Shown piece after piece: positions 24,350-38,290 of a DNA stretch of 64,000 nucleotides (position 1 is the first letter of the stretch; every line of letters starts with the position of its first letter). This stretch comes from Taenia hydatigena (lineage: Eukaryota; Platyhelminthes; Cestoda; Cyclophyllidea; Taeniidae). The stretch lies in assembly GCA_036345935.2 (NCBI GenBank), contig JADWOT020000007.1:4502786-4566785 (forward strand), read 5' to 3'. Under the pieces are notes generated by a model that was not told the origin of the DNA, searched no databases, and was given only the letters and a program-made list of their open reading frames with translations. The translations under genes and the position numbers were made by a program.

Positions 24350-27300
24350 GTTGGTTGTTTACCTATTCACACGGTTGAGTATGGCTTCATCTCGCATAGA
24401 CGCCTCGTTTACATGGCCTGACGGGGCAATTCACCAAGCGTTCATCTGCCACTTCGATTCAGCTCTCTAATCTTATTTCCACCGACTAGGCAACAGGTTC
24501 TGCCAGCATATTGACATGCACTCTAGCATGTCGATGCCGATTGTATTCACAGTTATCCAAGCTCTTCGATGTATTACGGCTTTTAGTCTCTTCGACACAT
24601 TATCCCTAATACGAGTGCAAAATTACATGATACTCCTCTGTATGCGTTGTAGGAGAAAAGAAGGCTTGCAAATGCAGCATAACAGCGCATTCAAATAATA
24701 TTTTGGCTTCAGGAAAGCGGTAACGCGAAGGGTCGCATGCAATGTCCTTTCCTATGCAGATTGCCCACCGTACGTGCTGCTTACAAATCCAATTTACGTA
24801 GACTTGACGAAGTGCATTGGTTTTTATTCGATTAGCTGCATTCTTTTCATATTTGGAGATAAATACGCCAAATCACCAATGCAAAAGACGTTGACCCGAA
24901 AAAAAATGCATTGTGTAGGTTAAAAGCAGCAGAGAATAAATGATCCTTAAACTGCGTAGAACGATGCTGCTTGCATGGATATAAGTTGACTGCTAATAGT
25001 CGACCTAGCATAACCACAGGCCGGTCCCATTTCATTGGTTTTCATTTTGTAAAGCTAAAACAGAGAGGAAGTTTTAAAAGATAGACAGCGAGTGTCTCTC
25101 CTCTGTGCGATGTCGAGTTTTAATTAATGACGTTTTAATGAGCGTGTCAGTATCTTTTATACCTTTTTCTTCATCAAGAGTCGTATACTACAATAGATAG
25201 AAATGAGCACTTCATGGATAAAGTCGTCACTTCACAAGGGTGCCAGTACGAGATCGCCCCCTCTCACAGACAGACTGCTATTCCCTAAAATTGCAAGCTC
25301 AGACCACAAGCAGCGCTTACAGGTTTTGTATTTTATTACGATCCTTTCTAATGATTAAATGCTTTTAAATTCTGACAAGTGATTGTAATGAGATTAAGTC
25401 CGCGATAAGAATGAATTTTGCTGCTGTGATCCCAAACGGTTGGCAAGTCTTTCTACTTGTTATTATTCAGCGTGTGGAAGCTTTACGCTTTCGTAAAAAA
25501 TAGGGAAGCAGAATTTGCAATGCATAATACAGTACCTCTATTTCGAAACCGTGCTGTTTTCAATCTAACCAGTGCAGTCATTTTGGATTGAAATAGGTAT
25601 ACTTGGTGACAACTAGTCTGGTCTATTAGTTTGACAGATACGTTGTCAAGTCTTTAGTTACAAATAAAAATTATTGCTTTTTCATAGCCTGATTCTGTAG
25701 CCTCTCCTAGAGGTCTAGAAATTATCGGCGAAATGTTTGTTTATGAATAAGGCAGCAGAAATAGTAGTTGCCATGGCGCACTAAAAAGAGGAAAGTAAAA
25801 GCACTAGTAATTAGAGAGGAAGCAAGGAAGATAGGAAGGTGAAGTGGTGGATGCAGAGGATCAAGCCGACTCGACTCAACGCACCAGACTCGACTATGCC
25901 ATTCACAGTAAAGGCTGTGGCATGGTAGTGCGCGCGAAATCTCCTCCACAACGCGGCTTCAGCGCATTGATTGGCAAGTTTGAATTCTATCAATGCGTTT
26001 GCAATGAAGCACTCCTGCATGTTACATTTAACTGCTTGGATTTTTAGCGATTTGCTGTGACGTGTGTTTGCATCCACTCACATGTCTAATGCGATCGTCA
26101 TGGACATCGCAGTATCTTACTTACTCCACGAAGTAAACGACTCCTCTGATAGGATTGCTAAATATGGGTTAAGATTTAAAAAGTATTGAGGCTTTTGTGT
26201 TATGACAAGCAAGAGGAGCTGCATCGTTTGTTTGGGTTTCCTAGATGAGACACAAAACCGGGCTCTATGGAAGTCAGATTTTCCACCCTAATTCATGGCA
26301 AGAGAAGAAGAGCTCTGCACTAAAAATGTTTGCTTTACTAGTGCAATGTAACGTTTTCACCTCAGGGGGTGTGTAAACAAAAATTTGGTTATGCATACCA
26401 AAATTGGGGCAACTTGCATGCTCACTTCCCTTTTTGGAGTGGACTTAACAGAGCACCATGCGGCATGCTTTACATTCGCAAATCAATTGCCACTCGTGTT
26501 AATAAGAAAGAATTTAGAAGCAGTGGTACGGGACGTGCATGGTGTAGGTTGCACTGTCGTCCTCCCAGGGACCGTAATGGTTATCGAACGCAAACGTTTT
26601 ATGTTGCATTGCCCGTTTGTACGATGAACGAGCAGTACGGCTTTGAACAAATCAGTAAGTAGTTCCAGCTGTGTCGAGGGGTCTGTGCTTGAACACGCGT
26701 CAAAAAGGTCACTGAATAAATGGAATCACCCAGCCTCCTTATGCATCACTTTGTGCACGCTCGTCATAAATTGCAACCCACTTAAACCGCTTGGTTTCTA
26801 TTGCAGCTTTCTCTATTTAGTCCAGAATAACATCCCTTGACCCCGGAAATCTAAATCAAGGCGTTGCTAAATCCACACGAAGTTGTTTACTTTGGATGGA
26901 CCTGAGAATTGTCATGCAAGTGGCAAAACTTCTCTGTGGCTCTCTAGTGCCATCCATCCAAGTACTGATTTCAACCCATTCAATGGTATTGGGCGATTCT
27001 ATCCAAAAAGGAAAAACATATGTAAAAATAATGACCGAGATGGAAGCGGACTTCTAGCTGTTTCTGGAGGCAAAGCTTCCTTGTTTGGTTCTACTGATAT
27101 CTGCGTTTTTCAACGAATATGGACAATGGAAAGACTTACTGCAAGTTTGCTATGTTTCATTAAGGAAAATAAAAAAAGTGGCAAACTACATGAATGCTGG
27201 CTTTGAATAAGGCTTAATAAAGCTATTAAAAATGAGGCACTTCTTAAAGCTTCTTAGGCTAGTAAAAACGTCAGGCAATTTGGTTAAAAATAGCCGTGAA

Positions 27301-30300
27301 AGTCACTTAATATACATTTAGCTTTCAATGCCGTTGGCATAAATTCCTTTCGGGTGTTAAATGTCTCAACACGAAAGAAGAATACAGAGACGACTAAGCG
27401 TGCCCAATACGGTGCAACACCCACAGCTCACAGGCCTGATGCATATGCTCCAACGCGTTAGTCGATGTTCCACGAGTCCACATAAGCTCGGCCATACGCT
27501 TCCCAGATGGCATATGTGCTTTCACAATGGTCTTCATTATTTATCGTCTTCACCATACGTATTAGCTTCTCTTCCAACACGAAGTGGACGTGAGAAGGCT
27601 GGTAAATAAACAAAGGGGCCACAACACTCAACACCGATGCAGTGTGACTGTAGCTTATAATGTTCTCTTCTCTTCTGCACTGTGCTGTCCTTTTGTGATC
27701 CATTTTAATACTGTCTATCCCACTTTCCCCTCACGCCTACACCCCTCTGTCCTTCTAAATCACGAGTTATTCAGCGCCTTCCAAGTAACATATAATGGAA
27801 TCGTGCAAAGAACAGACGAGCAGAGGAGCCTTTCCTTTTATTGCAACACTTTCCGCACCCACCTCTTCCTACCCTCCATCTTACCACACAGACTTTCAGA
27901 CAATTTAAGACAAATCCACCCATCGAACAAAATGATGGTCTTATCAAAATCTCTTTTTTTACTCCTACTTCCCTTCTGTCGCCTTTTTTTCATTAGCTGA
28001 AGTATATTTTAGCGCCATCACTGCAATGCATGCGAGAGTGAATCAAGTGCAACTACCAAGTCCGCCCAACATGTACTAGACTGAGATCACAGCAAATTTT
28101 AGCAATATCCCTGACTCAGTATAATTAACTCAGGTTTCCTCGGCGCGTTCGTCTCGTAGGCTGTGGTCAATCTACGAACTACGATGATGCCCCAGTGCTT
28201 ACCTCATCCACCATTTTGGGCCCTTTAATTTTGCCATAAATCCATTCTCTCAGCATAAGATATTTTTAGCAAAAGGGTTATTTAACTTGCACGAAATTTT
28301 TTGTTAAACCACAAACTGACTTCAAAAAGTTGGGAAACCTCCATTATTTGGTTGTGTATAGTGGTGAAGACTGCTCCAGCTCATCTGACCCTTGTATTTT
28401 CAGAAAGGTTCAATTAGTGCTGCGATTGTAAGGTAGACGAAAGGCTACAAGCGATTGACCTGTGTTCCAGTAGTAGTTATCTGAGCTTATTTATGCCCTT
28501 AGAGGAAAATTTTGGCAGCAAGATATTTGTAAGTACCTTCTGTGATCAATTGGGATACTTTAAAAGGTCAGTGGTGTATCCTTCTCTGGTAACGATTGCA
28601 TAGTCTAAGATAGTCTTGTGATGGGGTTGAAGGAATCGATGCCGCGATTCACTGCCCCAATTAGGACCCCTGTTGCATCATTACTCACGCCTTGCTTGGA
28701 AGGGAACCCTTAAGAGAGAAGTGGCTGAAGATGATACTGTAGTTGACATGGGCACCTCCAGTCCAGCGGAAGATCGGTACGGAAATCTTGGCTGAGGTGG
28801 TTGTAGAGAAATCGTTTTTCAGTAAAGTAAATGGCAAACTTTAATTAATCACTAGCCTTTTCGGATTAAGAAAAGTTTTGGCGTTGAGAGTGGACCTGGT
28901 AGCCTTGCTTATGCTGTCCCATACTTTTAGGATTGCTCCCACGGCAGACGTCTTCTGGCCCATCGGCTCCGGCAAAGTTTCTTAGGAAGCGTCTTCCTAA
29001 ACATAAAAGTGATCGATTCCAAAAGAAGGCTAATCAAGCTGATGAGGTCACCATCCCACAGATCATTCTTAAAGCTACCGTCTTCATTAGCCTCATATAT
29101 TAGTGTCTGGTTGACGCATTAGAAATGCTTTGCGTCAAGGTTGACAGCTATTTATGTGCATTTAATAAAATGACACAAGAAGATATTATCGATACGATTC
29201 TAAACTTTCTTGCGGGAGTTACTCTCACCACATTGAACTGTATTGACAACGATCAGTCCAACAATGTCTATAATGAACATCGGTATTGTTGATTTAGCCG
29301 GATATCGCCTAGGCGAATGGTTGAGACCAGTGATGGCGATTTTATGCACCAATGCTTGTTTGAAAAGAGAAACCAAGCCAAATTTATTTGTAGTCGCTGT
29401 CACAGGACGATGTATGGCATTTATATTTTATTCCGCCTAGTTCTTTTAAGTCTGACCACTGCTCTACCGTTCAGCCCTTTTTCCGTATGCATAAATGGAT
29501 CTTAAATGTTCATTGCGTCAATTGACTGCAAATGCAAAGGCAACGGCACTCATGGTAGCTAAAGCACTGCTAAGTAAAATAATCGCTGTGAACTTTGCCA
29601 TTTGGCGGGCATGCACTCATAGAGAAGACAGGCCAATGCGCAGCTCACTACCGCCTCTTCCATAGCCAATCGCCATTGTTACAGATTCTGTCTGCTCAAT
29701 TAATATGCAATTATTCGAAGCGCGAGTGACTCCAATCGGATTAGGCGAAAGTTGACGTCTAGATAAATAAAAAGTGCAGAGGAGGTAGATGTGGAGGGTC
29801 TTAGTACTTTCTTACTCCCCTCCTTCCACATGGGCTAGAGAAAGGTACTTCTGAGGGCCAAATTGTGCGAAAGGTTGTAAGCAGCATGAGATATTGCAAC
29901 GAGTTGTTGTTCAAGGTGAACACTTTGTTTGATACGATCTGTTCAGATTTGATTTAACTTAATGGGTCTAGAATTTCATGGTCTCACGAGGATCTCAAAA
30001 GTGTAATTTTAGGCATTGATCCAAAAGTCTTTGTCATCACTAATTTTGGAATTTTCAAAGTGCGAAGAAACTGAACAATCCTTAGAAGATTACATCCCCT
30101 TACCTCAATGGGACTGAATTATTTGCAAGTACCCTTAGACTCTGCGATAGCAGGAGGCTTATGGCCCTCGTAGCCAATTTACATGAGACGAAAATGGTTA
30201 ATTTTTACAAAGACCCATTCCATCTTGTCATGGGCTAGCACTGGTAATCTCAAATGGATTGACACCTTTAGAGGCGTTGACAGTGAGTCTGGATTACTCA

Positions 30301-33300
30301 TGTCCACCACCAAATAAGAGCGTGCACACTGCAGAGGTTCGATGTTATTGAGCCAGTATTCCTGCGACTAGCGATGGCGACAAGTGATAACCAGAGCACT
30401 CTCTCGGCTTCCCAATGTGGTTTTCAGGCATAACAAAGCACCTGATATGGTCAAATCGCTAAGAACTGTATCTGAAGTTGAGGTCAGTCATGTGTTCGTA
30501 TGCATGGAATGTAGGCTTTTGGGTACTTAGTTCGCGATTGATTCTCCCATACAGCCGATCTCACATGATGGCTGACCTTTAAGTAGATCAAGAGGAGGGC
30601 CAAGGGGGATCATCGAGGTAGGAGCGAGCCCGTTTTTATCTCTTGGTATTGAGGAGGAAACCATTTCCGGCCTTCGTCATGGCACAGTGGCAGTTGAGCT
30701 GTATTTTGGCTGCGCCGTCAACCCTAAGCCCTACCGCATGCACTATAGGTGTTGCGCCCTATTATTGCCATCCTTCGTCCTTAAGGTAGCACTAGGGCGC
30801 TTCTGATCATGCAAAACATGGCAACATTTATATTCGTATGAAAATATTATGTTTCTGTTAATACTTTACATCACTTTAACCCGTATTTTATCTTAATACA
30901 ACGCCACAAATTTACGCATGAGACGGCATCACTTTGATTGTGCTATCCCTCTACTTCATAGCGGTACAATTGCAATTTCATTAAAACACTATTTACATTA
31001 GTTTAAGTTATGCATACGAGAGGAGAAGTGCTTAACTGCTGGGCGTTTTGTGCATTTATTTGCAAAGCATGCTCAATCTAACAAAATTGAGGTAAATAAA
31101 ATTAGCTCACTGCTTTTAATACACCTATATCCATCGAAAAGTTGTAAAGGATATAAGTGTCTGAGATGTCTGATAGTCTATGCTAACAGGTGCTCATTGC
31201 GCACTTTATTAGAGATATGGAATCGCAACACTCAAAAGATCACTAATAAATGCATCCTATCGATTAGTAAGTGGGTGCATAGGGCTCTTTGCAGGGTAGT
31301 CACTCTAAGATGTCGAACCCGAGGGCTGCTTCATTACAAAAAGAATTTGACGAGCAAATTTGGATCCATTTCTAAGTAATTCGTTCAATGTCGACTGGCA
31401 ATTCCATCGCCAATATAGGCTCCGGGATATGACAGAGGTTTGGGACAAAATTTTATTGCCAGTAAGCCTGCGAGCAATGTTGAGTACTTTCTCATAAGTG
31501 AGGCGATCCGCTTGTGCAACAGCATTTTTTTACCTCAGAGCTCGATAGAGGTGATTTACCTTAAAATCCTTTGTTTGACGTTCAGCTGCAAGTTTTGTGG
31601 AAAATGATTGATCCATGCCCACGGAAAGTTTATTTAGCCTTAATGCCCCAATGTTTAAATAATGATTCACCCCTTAGTGTAGCTGTGACCAGGATAAAAA
31701 CTAGCAGAACATACAATGTTCTCGCCTTATTTTGGGTGTATGCTCACTCACAAAGCACAATGATGAGTGCACATCCGTGATTGGCAAGCTGAGATAGCTC
31801 GCCAGAGTATCCTAGAATGCAAACAAATAGCTTATTGGTTATTGAACTTGTGTGTATATGCATAATTCTGTTAAATACTTGGTGGCTCATGATTGCATGC
31901 CCAACTATCGATAAGGTGCTATCATAGTAATATCGCCTGAACAGTCTGAATTACCAATGCAACATGGCGTAACGCGATTCGATGAGATGTTTGCTTTGTC
32001 ACATTCATCTAGCAATACTCAATTATTCCCACCAAGTTTGGCCGTCCATACAGAAACTTCGCGATTTACGCTTACATGATCTGCGCATTGAATGCTCTTG
32101 ACTTACCAAGGGATGGGTTCCAGGTAAAAAGGTAAAGGCTTAACGTAACCGTTACTAAAAACTTACGAATTTCGCTCACAAAGGAGCGTGTGCTTGCATT
32201 TTGCCAAACACTTCGAGCCAAATGACTGCAAAGCAGAAGATGCCAAAGTAATAGAATGAGAGCTCATTACAAGTTAAGTCTAGATGGCGAAGAAATACTC
32301 ACAGAAATGATGAACGCATATGATCTAACGTTGCTTCGAACGTCGGTTATTCCGCAAAGCATTCAATGCAATTGAAGCGTATTTCTGAATTCGCCATTCT
32401 TTGAGCTAAAGCAACGTAAAATAATGCACGAATTTAGGAAGGATAGCACTCGCAGAGAACTTTACTTAAGAGTTAACAGGCGCTCACTCGCAAATGTGTG
32501 CTCCAATGTAATGATAAAGATTCAAAGAGAAGTTTGAGAATGGAACGAGGCACAGAAAGCATTTATTGTGCCTCTAGGTTATTTTATTTATCAACAAAAG
32601 TGATTTGACATACAGAAGGGCATGAGAAAAGATAAAGAGAGAGGCTTCGCGGTTTCTCTTACCTTTTTGGTGCCACAAAAGCTTTCAATGGGATCGGCGA
32701 AGCCACTAACAAATCGGACAATGCGGTTTCAAGATTGCTGAAACGCGTAAGCATACGCAAAATGCGCAGCTAAAATCGTTTTGTGATCCACTGGATTAGA
32801 CCGCCTGTTACGAGTTTCAATAGAATTAGGACCAAAGCATGACCTGTTCCACTTAGCGCATTTCATCGATTAATAACCTACTGGAAAATCTATGTGCATA
32901 AACTTAAATAGTCATGCACAAATGCATCCCTTACTTCCGTGCTTTTTATACGCCTACCGTGATGCTGGCGAACTAAATGTCCGAGGCCCAAAATGACGCC
33001 TCTAAATAACGTAGAGCACCTTGTACATCTGTAGAAATACATTTTAACGATGATATCAACGAGCAAGCAAAGAGGCCCTACGGATCTGTTTTCAATATTA
33101 CATGTGATTAAAGCGCGGAGGAGCCAAAATCGTGTTCAGATCCAAAGCTTTGAGCAAAGAGCAATGACTACGTTCAAAATACTTGCATCTTCATGATGTG
33201 CTTTAATGAATGAATCACAAAAATTATTCGTTTTTCGCTAATCGGTAGGAACTTGTTTGTAAAGGGAAAGTTTATTATGCACCGGGCATTTTGAAGGAGG

Positions 33301-36300
33301 GTGCTAGTATGTTTTAACGCACTTAACAATTTTTCACAGTCAACGAGAAACAACTCCTTATTGATCCATACAGTATGGGATTGGAATAATGGACCATGAT
33401 CTGTAGCTTCAAGTGATACGGCGCGTGTAATTATTGCTTCTGGCTAGTATTACACTTTGTCAAGAATGGATGCAGCAGGAAGGATGCATGTTTTGGACTG
33501 TTGACTGATTATGGCCATCTATTTCTGGATTTACACCTCACACCCGGATTGTTGATAGATGTGATTTGCCTGACGTGCCCTCCATTCTCGTGGTTAGAGG
33601 CAGATCCAAACACATAATCCGCTGCATCGATCACACCAGTTGGTTGCGCAGAAGACTCTTACACCAAAGGAGTAAGTCTGGTGTTTCAATGTTTGGATTA
33701 CTTTTGGGTAAATGAGATGCTCTCCTAAGGAAACGAGGCTTATTATCCTGGAGGTATGGTTTGGCTCACATAGTTAGAGGGTGCCAAACTCACTCGGTTA
33801 TTTGACAAAAACCTTGAAGGTTTAAAGTTATATAGCCATGGCTAGCCTCGCATCTTGGTGTATCTAAATAGTGATTCTAGAAGTGTTGCCTCCGATGGCA
33901 GCACTAATGGATAGGTATAAATAAGATAACACGTCTTTTCTACCTTTCTACCCTCACTAATTTAGCCCCACTCGACTATTCCTCGAAAATCATTTGACAG
34001 TGAAGATAGTGCGCATAAGACATCTGGTTGCATACCACTTCGCAGTAATACAGCCGCTCTCGATGGTGGCCCCTGACCAAGATGTAAAAATTGATGCCAA
34101 GCATAAAAAGAATCCTTCTGAACTACGTATAGTGCTTCATTACTTCTATTTGCAGCCCCCACAAATGCTCGCACTAATCTCTGAATTGGTTTTATCCTGC
34201 ACCCAGTTTAGTAAATGTACGATTGTGGACCTCAATTGTGGTTGAGCTGTGCGAAAGTGTAAGCTCCATTGCCATGATGCCGCTAGTTGCCAGACTCAAA
34301 GCTCTCCATTAGCATCTTTGTCTCGTTTTTGGCAGTTGGCGCTTCTTTTGTTTACAGTTGTCCCCGCTGATCAGTCAATCAGATATCAACTCCTTCGCGT
34401 CACATTCTATTGCAATTGCTTCATTACTTTTATTAATTGTAGATCGCAGGGACCAGTATTGGATGCATTGACAAGAACCAAGTAAAAACGAACTCCGATC
34501 CGCTTCATCGAAGATGACCAAGGTCACTTTGGCAACATAAAGCTCACATAAGTGAGCATAAGCTTAGCGAATGACTTGGCCAAACTAAACTCAAAGAGTG
34601 GATTTCGCGATCATGTTTCGACAAATAAGATGGTTGTATCACTACAGATCTTGATTTGAAGGTCGACTGACGAGATCATTGACTATTAGTGCAGCATTTT
34701 CCATGCACCGTTTGCAGCGCTCTCAACAATCGGAACTGAAGAGTCATGGATTCTATTATCAGGACTGCCTGTCTTAAATTCCAAAATAACTTGGCATGGG
34801 CGGTCCATATATTATGAAGGAGAGAGAGGAATTTCTTTCCACGCAGAGAAAAAAGTGCAAGTCAACTGCGTTTTAATCGCTTCTAAAATAGACTCCACCT
34901 TAATAAAGTGTTCTGATGGATAGTGCTGAATCGCAGTCAATTGAGACGTTTCAAATCATGCTTGCTTAAGTTTAATAAAAAATTCTTTTAAATTGTATTC
35001 TTCCTGATATAAAGCAATTGGTTTTGACTCAAAGATTACGCAATGCTGCGCAACGCTATGAGAAGATAAAAGGCCTGAAGGTATACCACCGATTTTAAAC
35101 AAGCTACATCAATGCATATCAGGGGTTATAAGACCATTTGCCTTAATGGTCAGCTACGCCGCAACAGCAAGGGGAGTTTGCCAGTTGGGAGGGTGCTAGG
35201 AAGGTATGCTAGAGTAAGGGCGAATGGAAGGACAGAAGACGAAAGAATTGCATTTAAGGTAAGTTGAATTCCAGCCGTTCTGTTTCTCATTTGCTTTTAA
35301 TAAATCTTTTACTGCACAAATGAGGGGATTGCGATTTTCTGCGTAAATTAGAAACGCTATGTGCCAAATTGTTGAGAGACAATCACCAAAGTTAATGCAC
35401 TAATTCTTGCGCAACATTAAAGTCCAAGCTAACATTGCCACGTGGTGAGACTACGGGACACGGAACGGCGGTCTCAGAACCAGCATCTGATCAATTATAG
35501 TGCAATTTTTCCTATGACGCGTGGTAGAACATCCTTTACCCCCTTTACAAGCAATGCCTTTTATCTCTCTCAACTTGAAGTACGTAAAACAAACCAATAA
35601 GGATGAGAGCTCTTGCTTTGTGTGACTTTAAATGCGTGACATTATCCTTTACTTAACTTGGTATAAAACGGGGTAGCCAAAAAAGGTGTTGCATTTTGCA
35701 GTACCACTTTGTTGCTGCAAGACAGCACTGCAACATTTGCAAGCGCAATTTCTTGAGCACTTAGTAAGACGTGGACAAATTAGAGGATACTTGACGAGGA
35801 TGCTGATGTCGGGCGTAAATCTGGTAGGGAAGGGAAATTGAAAATCGACTAAGCAAGACGTAGACTTATCTAGCATTCCTCAGCATTGTAGTGAATCGAC
35901 ATAGTCTTTGGCCAGTGGACATGTGTGCTAGTTTCTCAATATTTTTAAGTTCAGTCGGTTTTTTGCTTTAAGCGATATTTATCGTGCATTAATAAACATC
36001 TTTAGTTAGTCTTACCAATTTCATTGCAATCCTTCACACGCTGCATTTGTCACAACTACTGCATTACTTTATTTTAATCAGAATCCATGGCCTTCAATTT
36101 AAAAATACTGCGTCGACCATCGTCTCGTTGCAAAGTAAATGCAACTTTGCCCAACGAATTAATGACCTATAGAAGTGTAAGCAAAAGTGAATCATTTGAG
36201 AGAATAGATTAGCATTTACAATAATCGCATTTAAGTTACTTGCCTGTTCCCAACAAACTTTGGGTAGCCTTACATCAAGCGTTTGTCTTTTCCCTCAGTT

Positions 36301-38139
36301 TAGATATGTGTGATGAAAGTTTTCACTTATTAAGCTGACCACCTCAGTGAAATACGAACGTTTATAAGGTGCTGGAAGATGAATTTGTGTAGCACTCTTA
36401 AACCTAGAGTAGCGAATTAGCCTTATCAAATTTCTAATGTCAAACTAAATCGTCTTTACTAATGATGAGCGATTGTTGAAATGTATGAATTGGGGTTAGG
36501 GTAGTTTGCTCTCTTTGAATGGAATTCAATAGTGTTGATCTATACGATCATTAAGCTTTAAATTCACAAGTTGCACTTTGGAGAAGAACTTGTCATTGCG
36601 CATCCATTGAGCCCACGCACGTAGACATACCTGCACTACTGACCTTTTGATGATAGAGTAGTAGATTATTCCGAAAGAACAGAATGTAAATGACTTTTGG
36701 ACTGCATGAACTACTTAACAAACCCTTTGGGGTTGCGCAGGAAGTGTCTGACGGTCATTTTGGAACCTCTTGCATCATTGTGAACGTGACAAAGGATAAG
36801 TTAAGGAAGATGGATTACCCCGTATGCGCCATTCAGAGAAGGTGTAACAAATCTAAATTTAACGTGCTAATTAGGGGGAAATCACTTTTCCAGCCCTGAT
36901 CGTCAGACATATTTCCGTGCAAGCATGATGTGTGAAGTGCTGGATATAAGCGTTAATAGAGGAGTGGTCTATTGTGCTGATTCGGTATAAACAGCCTTAA
37001 GTTCCCATTGCAAGTTCTTAGTAAGAAGAAGTCGTAGTGCTGACTGTTTGTCCTACCCTGCTTAAAGACCTAAATTAATAACAACGTCCAAAACACCCTT
37101 GTTCACTTATTGCGGAACATTGCTAAACAAGGAATTATACATTCCTGCCTAGTTAATAGGCGGGGCTTTGTCCACCCAATTTGAATCTTGCACAATGCGT
37201 ATACTCAGGACTATTCCCTTTGAAATTATGGGAGTTATCAACTGCCATTTTCCTTTGTAAGCTTTTGCGTAATGCTTAGATATTGCTTGCCTAAATTCTT
37301 ATAGAAAGATGGCATTGTTCACAAGATATTCTTTCTGAATTGACGATTCGTAATGGCATCATTTGCATCATTTGTTAAAAACATATTCTTTTCGGTCCTT
37401 AATAAAGAACGCTGGAAGCAGAATCTCACGATCGGTCAGTTAGGATTTGATTTGCATCTTTTGACCTAAACGTTTTAACACTACCTGTGTAGTGGTTCAG
37501 CTAAACCAAGAATTCAAAGCAGAATAGCCTGGTTGTACATTAGCCTGAAGAATAACACATGGGCCCCTGGTCTGACTATCTCGGTGACATCTCCAGCTTT
37601 CGTACTGAAAATCACTATAAGGTCTTCTATAGCTTGCTTTATGTGATCCCACTTGACACATCATTGATACTTTTTGATGCTTTTTATAGAATAGTGCAAA
37701 TGTTTGTATCGAGGGACCCTGTAAGTATCAAGCAGTGCTGCAATGATTAAGAGGTTGAAACATTAAGTGCGCTAATCATTTCATGGTGTCCTCGGCTTAT
37801 ATACTGTCTGAAAGATAATGATTTCAAACATTCTGTGGGCTATTCCGATGCGCACCTCAGTCTAGCCTCAGCGCACCTGAAATAGTTGCTTCATTTACGG
37901 TTTAATGACCTGGAGTAAGACAAAGCACCCCGAGGAAATAGTACTGGTATGCCGCTTCATTTGTTCAGTCATATCCATTTCTCGCAGCAGAATTCAATAT
38001 TCGCATCCACCCATCACCTGCGCCAACAAATATTTACATCCAAAAAGCATCCTCGTATCGACAGGGACAAGCTGGGTATTCAAGAAGCAATGTCGGTCAC
38101 ACCGACGGAGAGATATTTAGTGTGACGATCGCGTAGAAT
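24350..38139. other. Long stretch with no recognised feature
   Basis: Nearly 14 kb without a repeat partner that I could find in the window. Open frames are short. The best, 26385-26627 (with VVRDVHGVGCTVVLPGTVMV), has an overlapping open frame and no splice signals. A lone TTAGGG lies at 36496. Old transposon relics below my detection are likely. Confidence 0.45.
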
Positions 38140-38290
38140 GTACGTTGAAGTCTCGTTTGTAGCAGAATGTTTACGACCTTGGCTTAGGCTCATTCAGATC
38201 GCGCCTGCTGAAGCTAAAGGCGACGACATTCTGCTCATAAATGGAGGATATTACTCAAGCACCCTTTCGGAGGGCACTTCAACTGAATTC
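38140..38290 (-). repeat. Short fragment related to the start of B segment c
   Basis: The minus strand matches 45735-45830 (TTCAGCAGGCGCGATYTGAA and CCTAAGCC stretches), with a weaker third relative at 49445-49510. Only about 100 bases are clear. Confidence 0.45.

Noticed and set aside
26385..26627. 80-codon frame with VVLPGTVMV
   Set aside because: An overlapping 97-codon frame is equally open and no splice signals or family likeness support either.
28900..29110. Minus-strand LINE reverse-transcriptase remnant
   Set aside because: A protein-like stretch is interrupted by stops and contains no recognisable catalytic or endonuclease motif.
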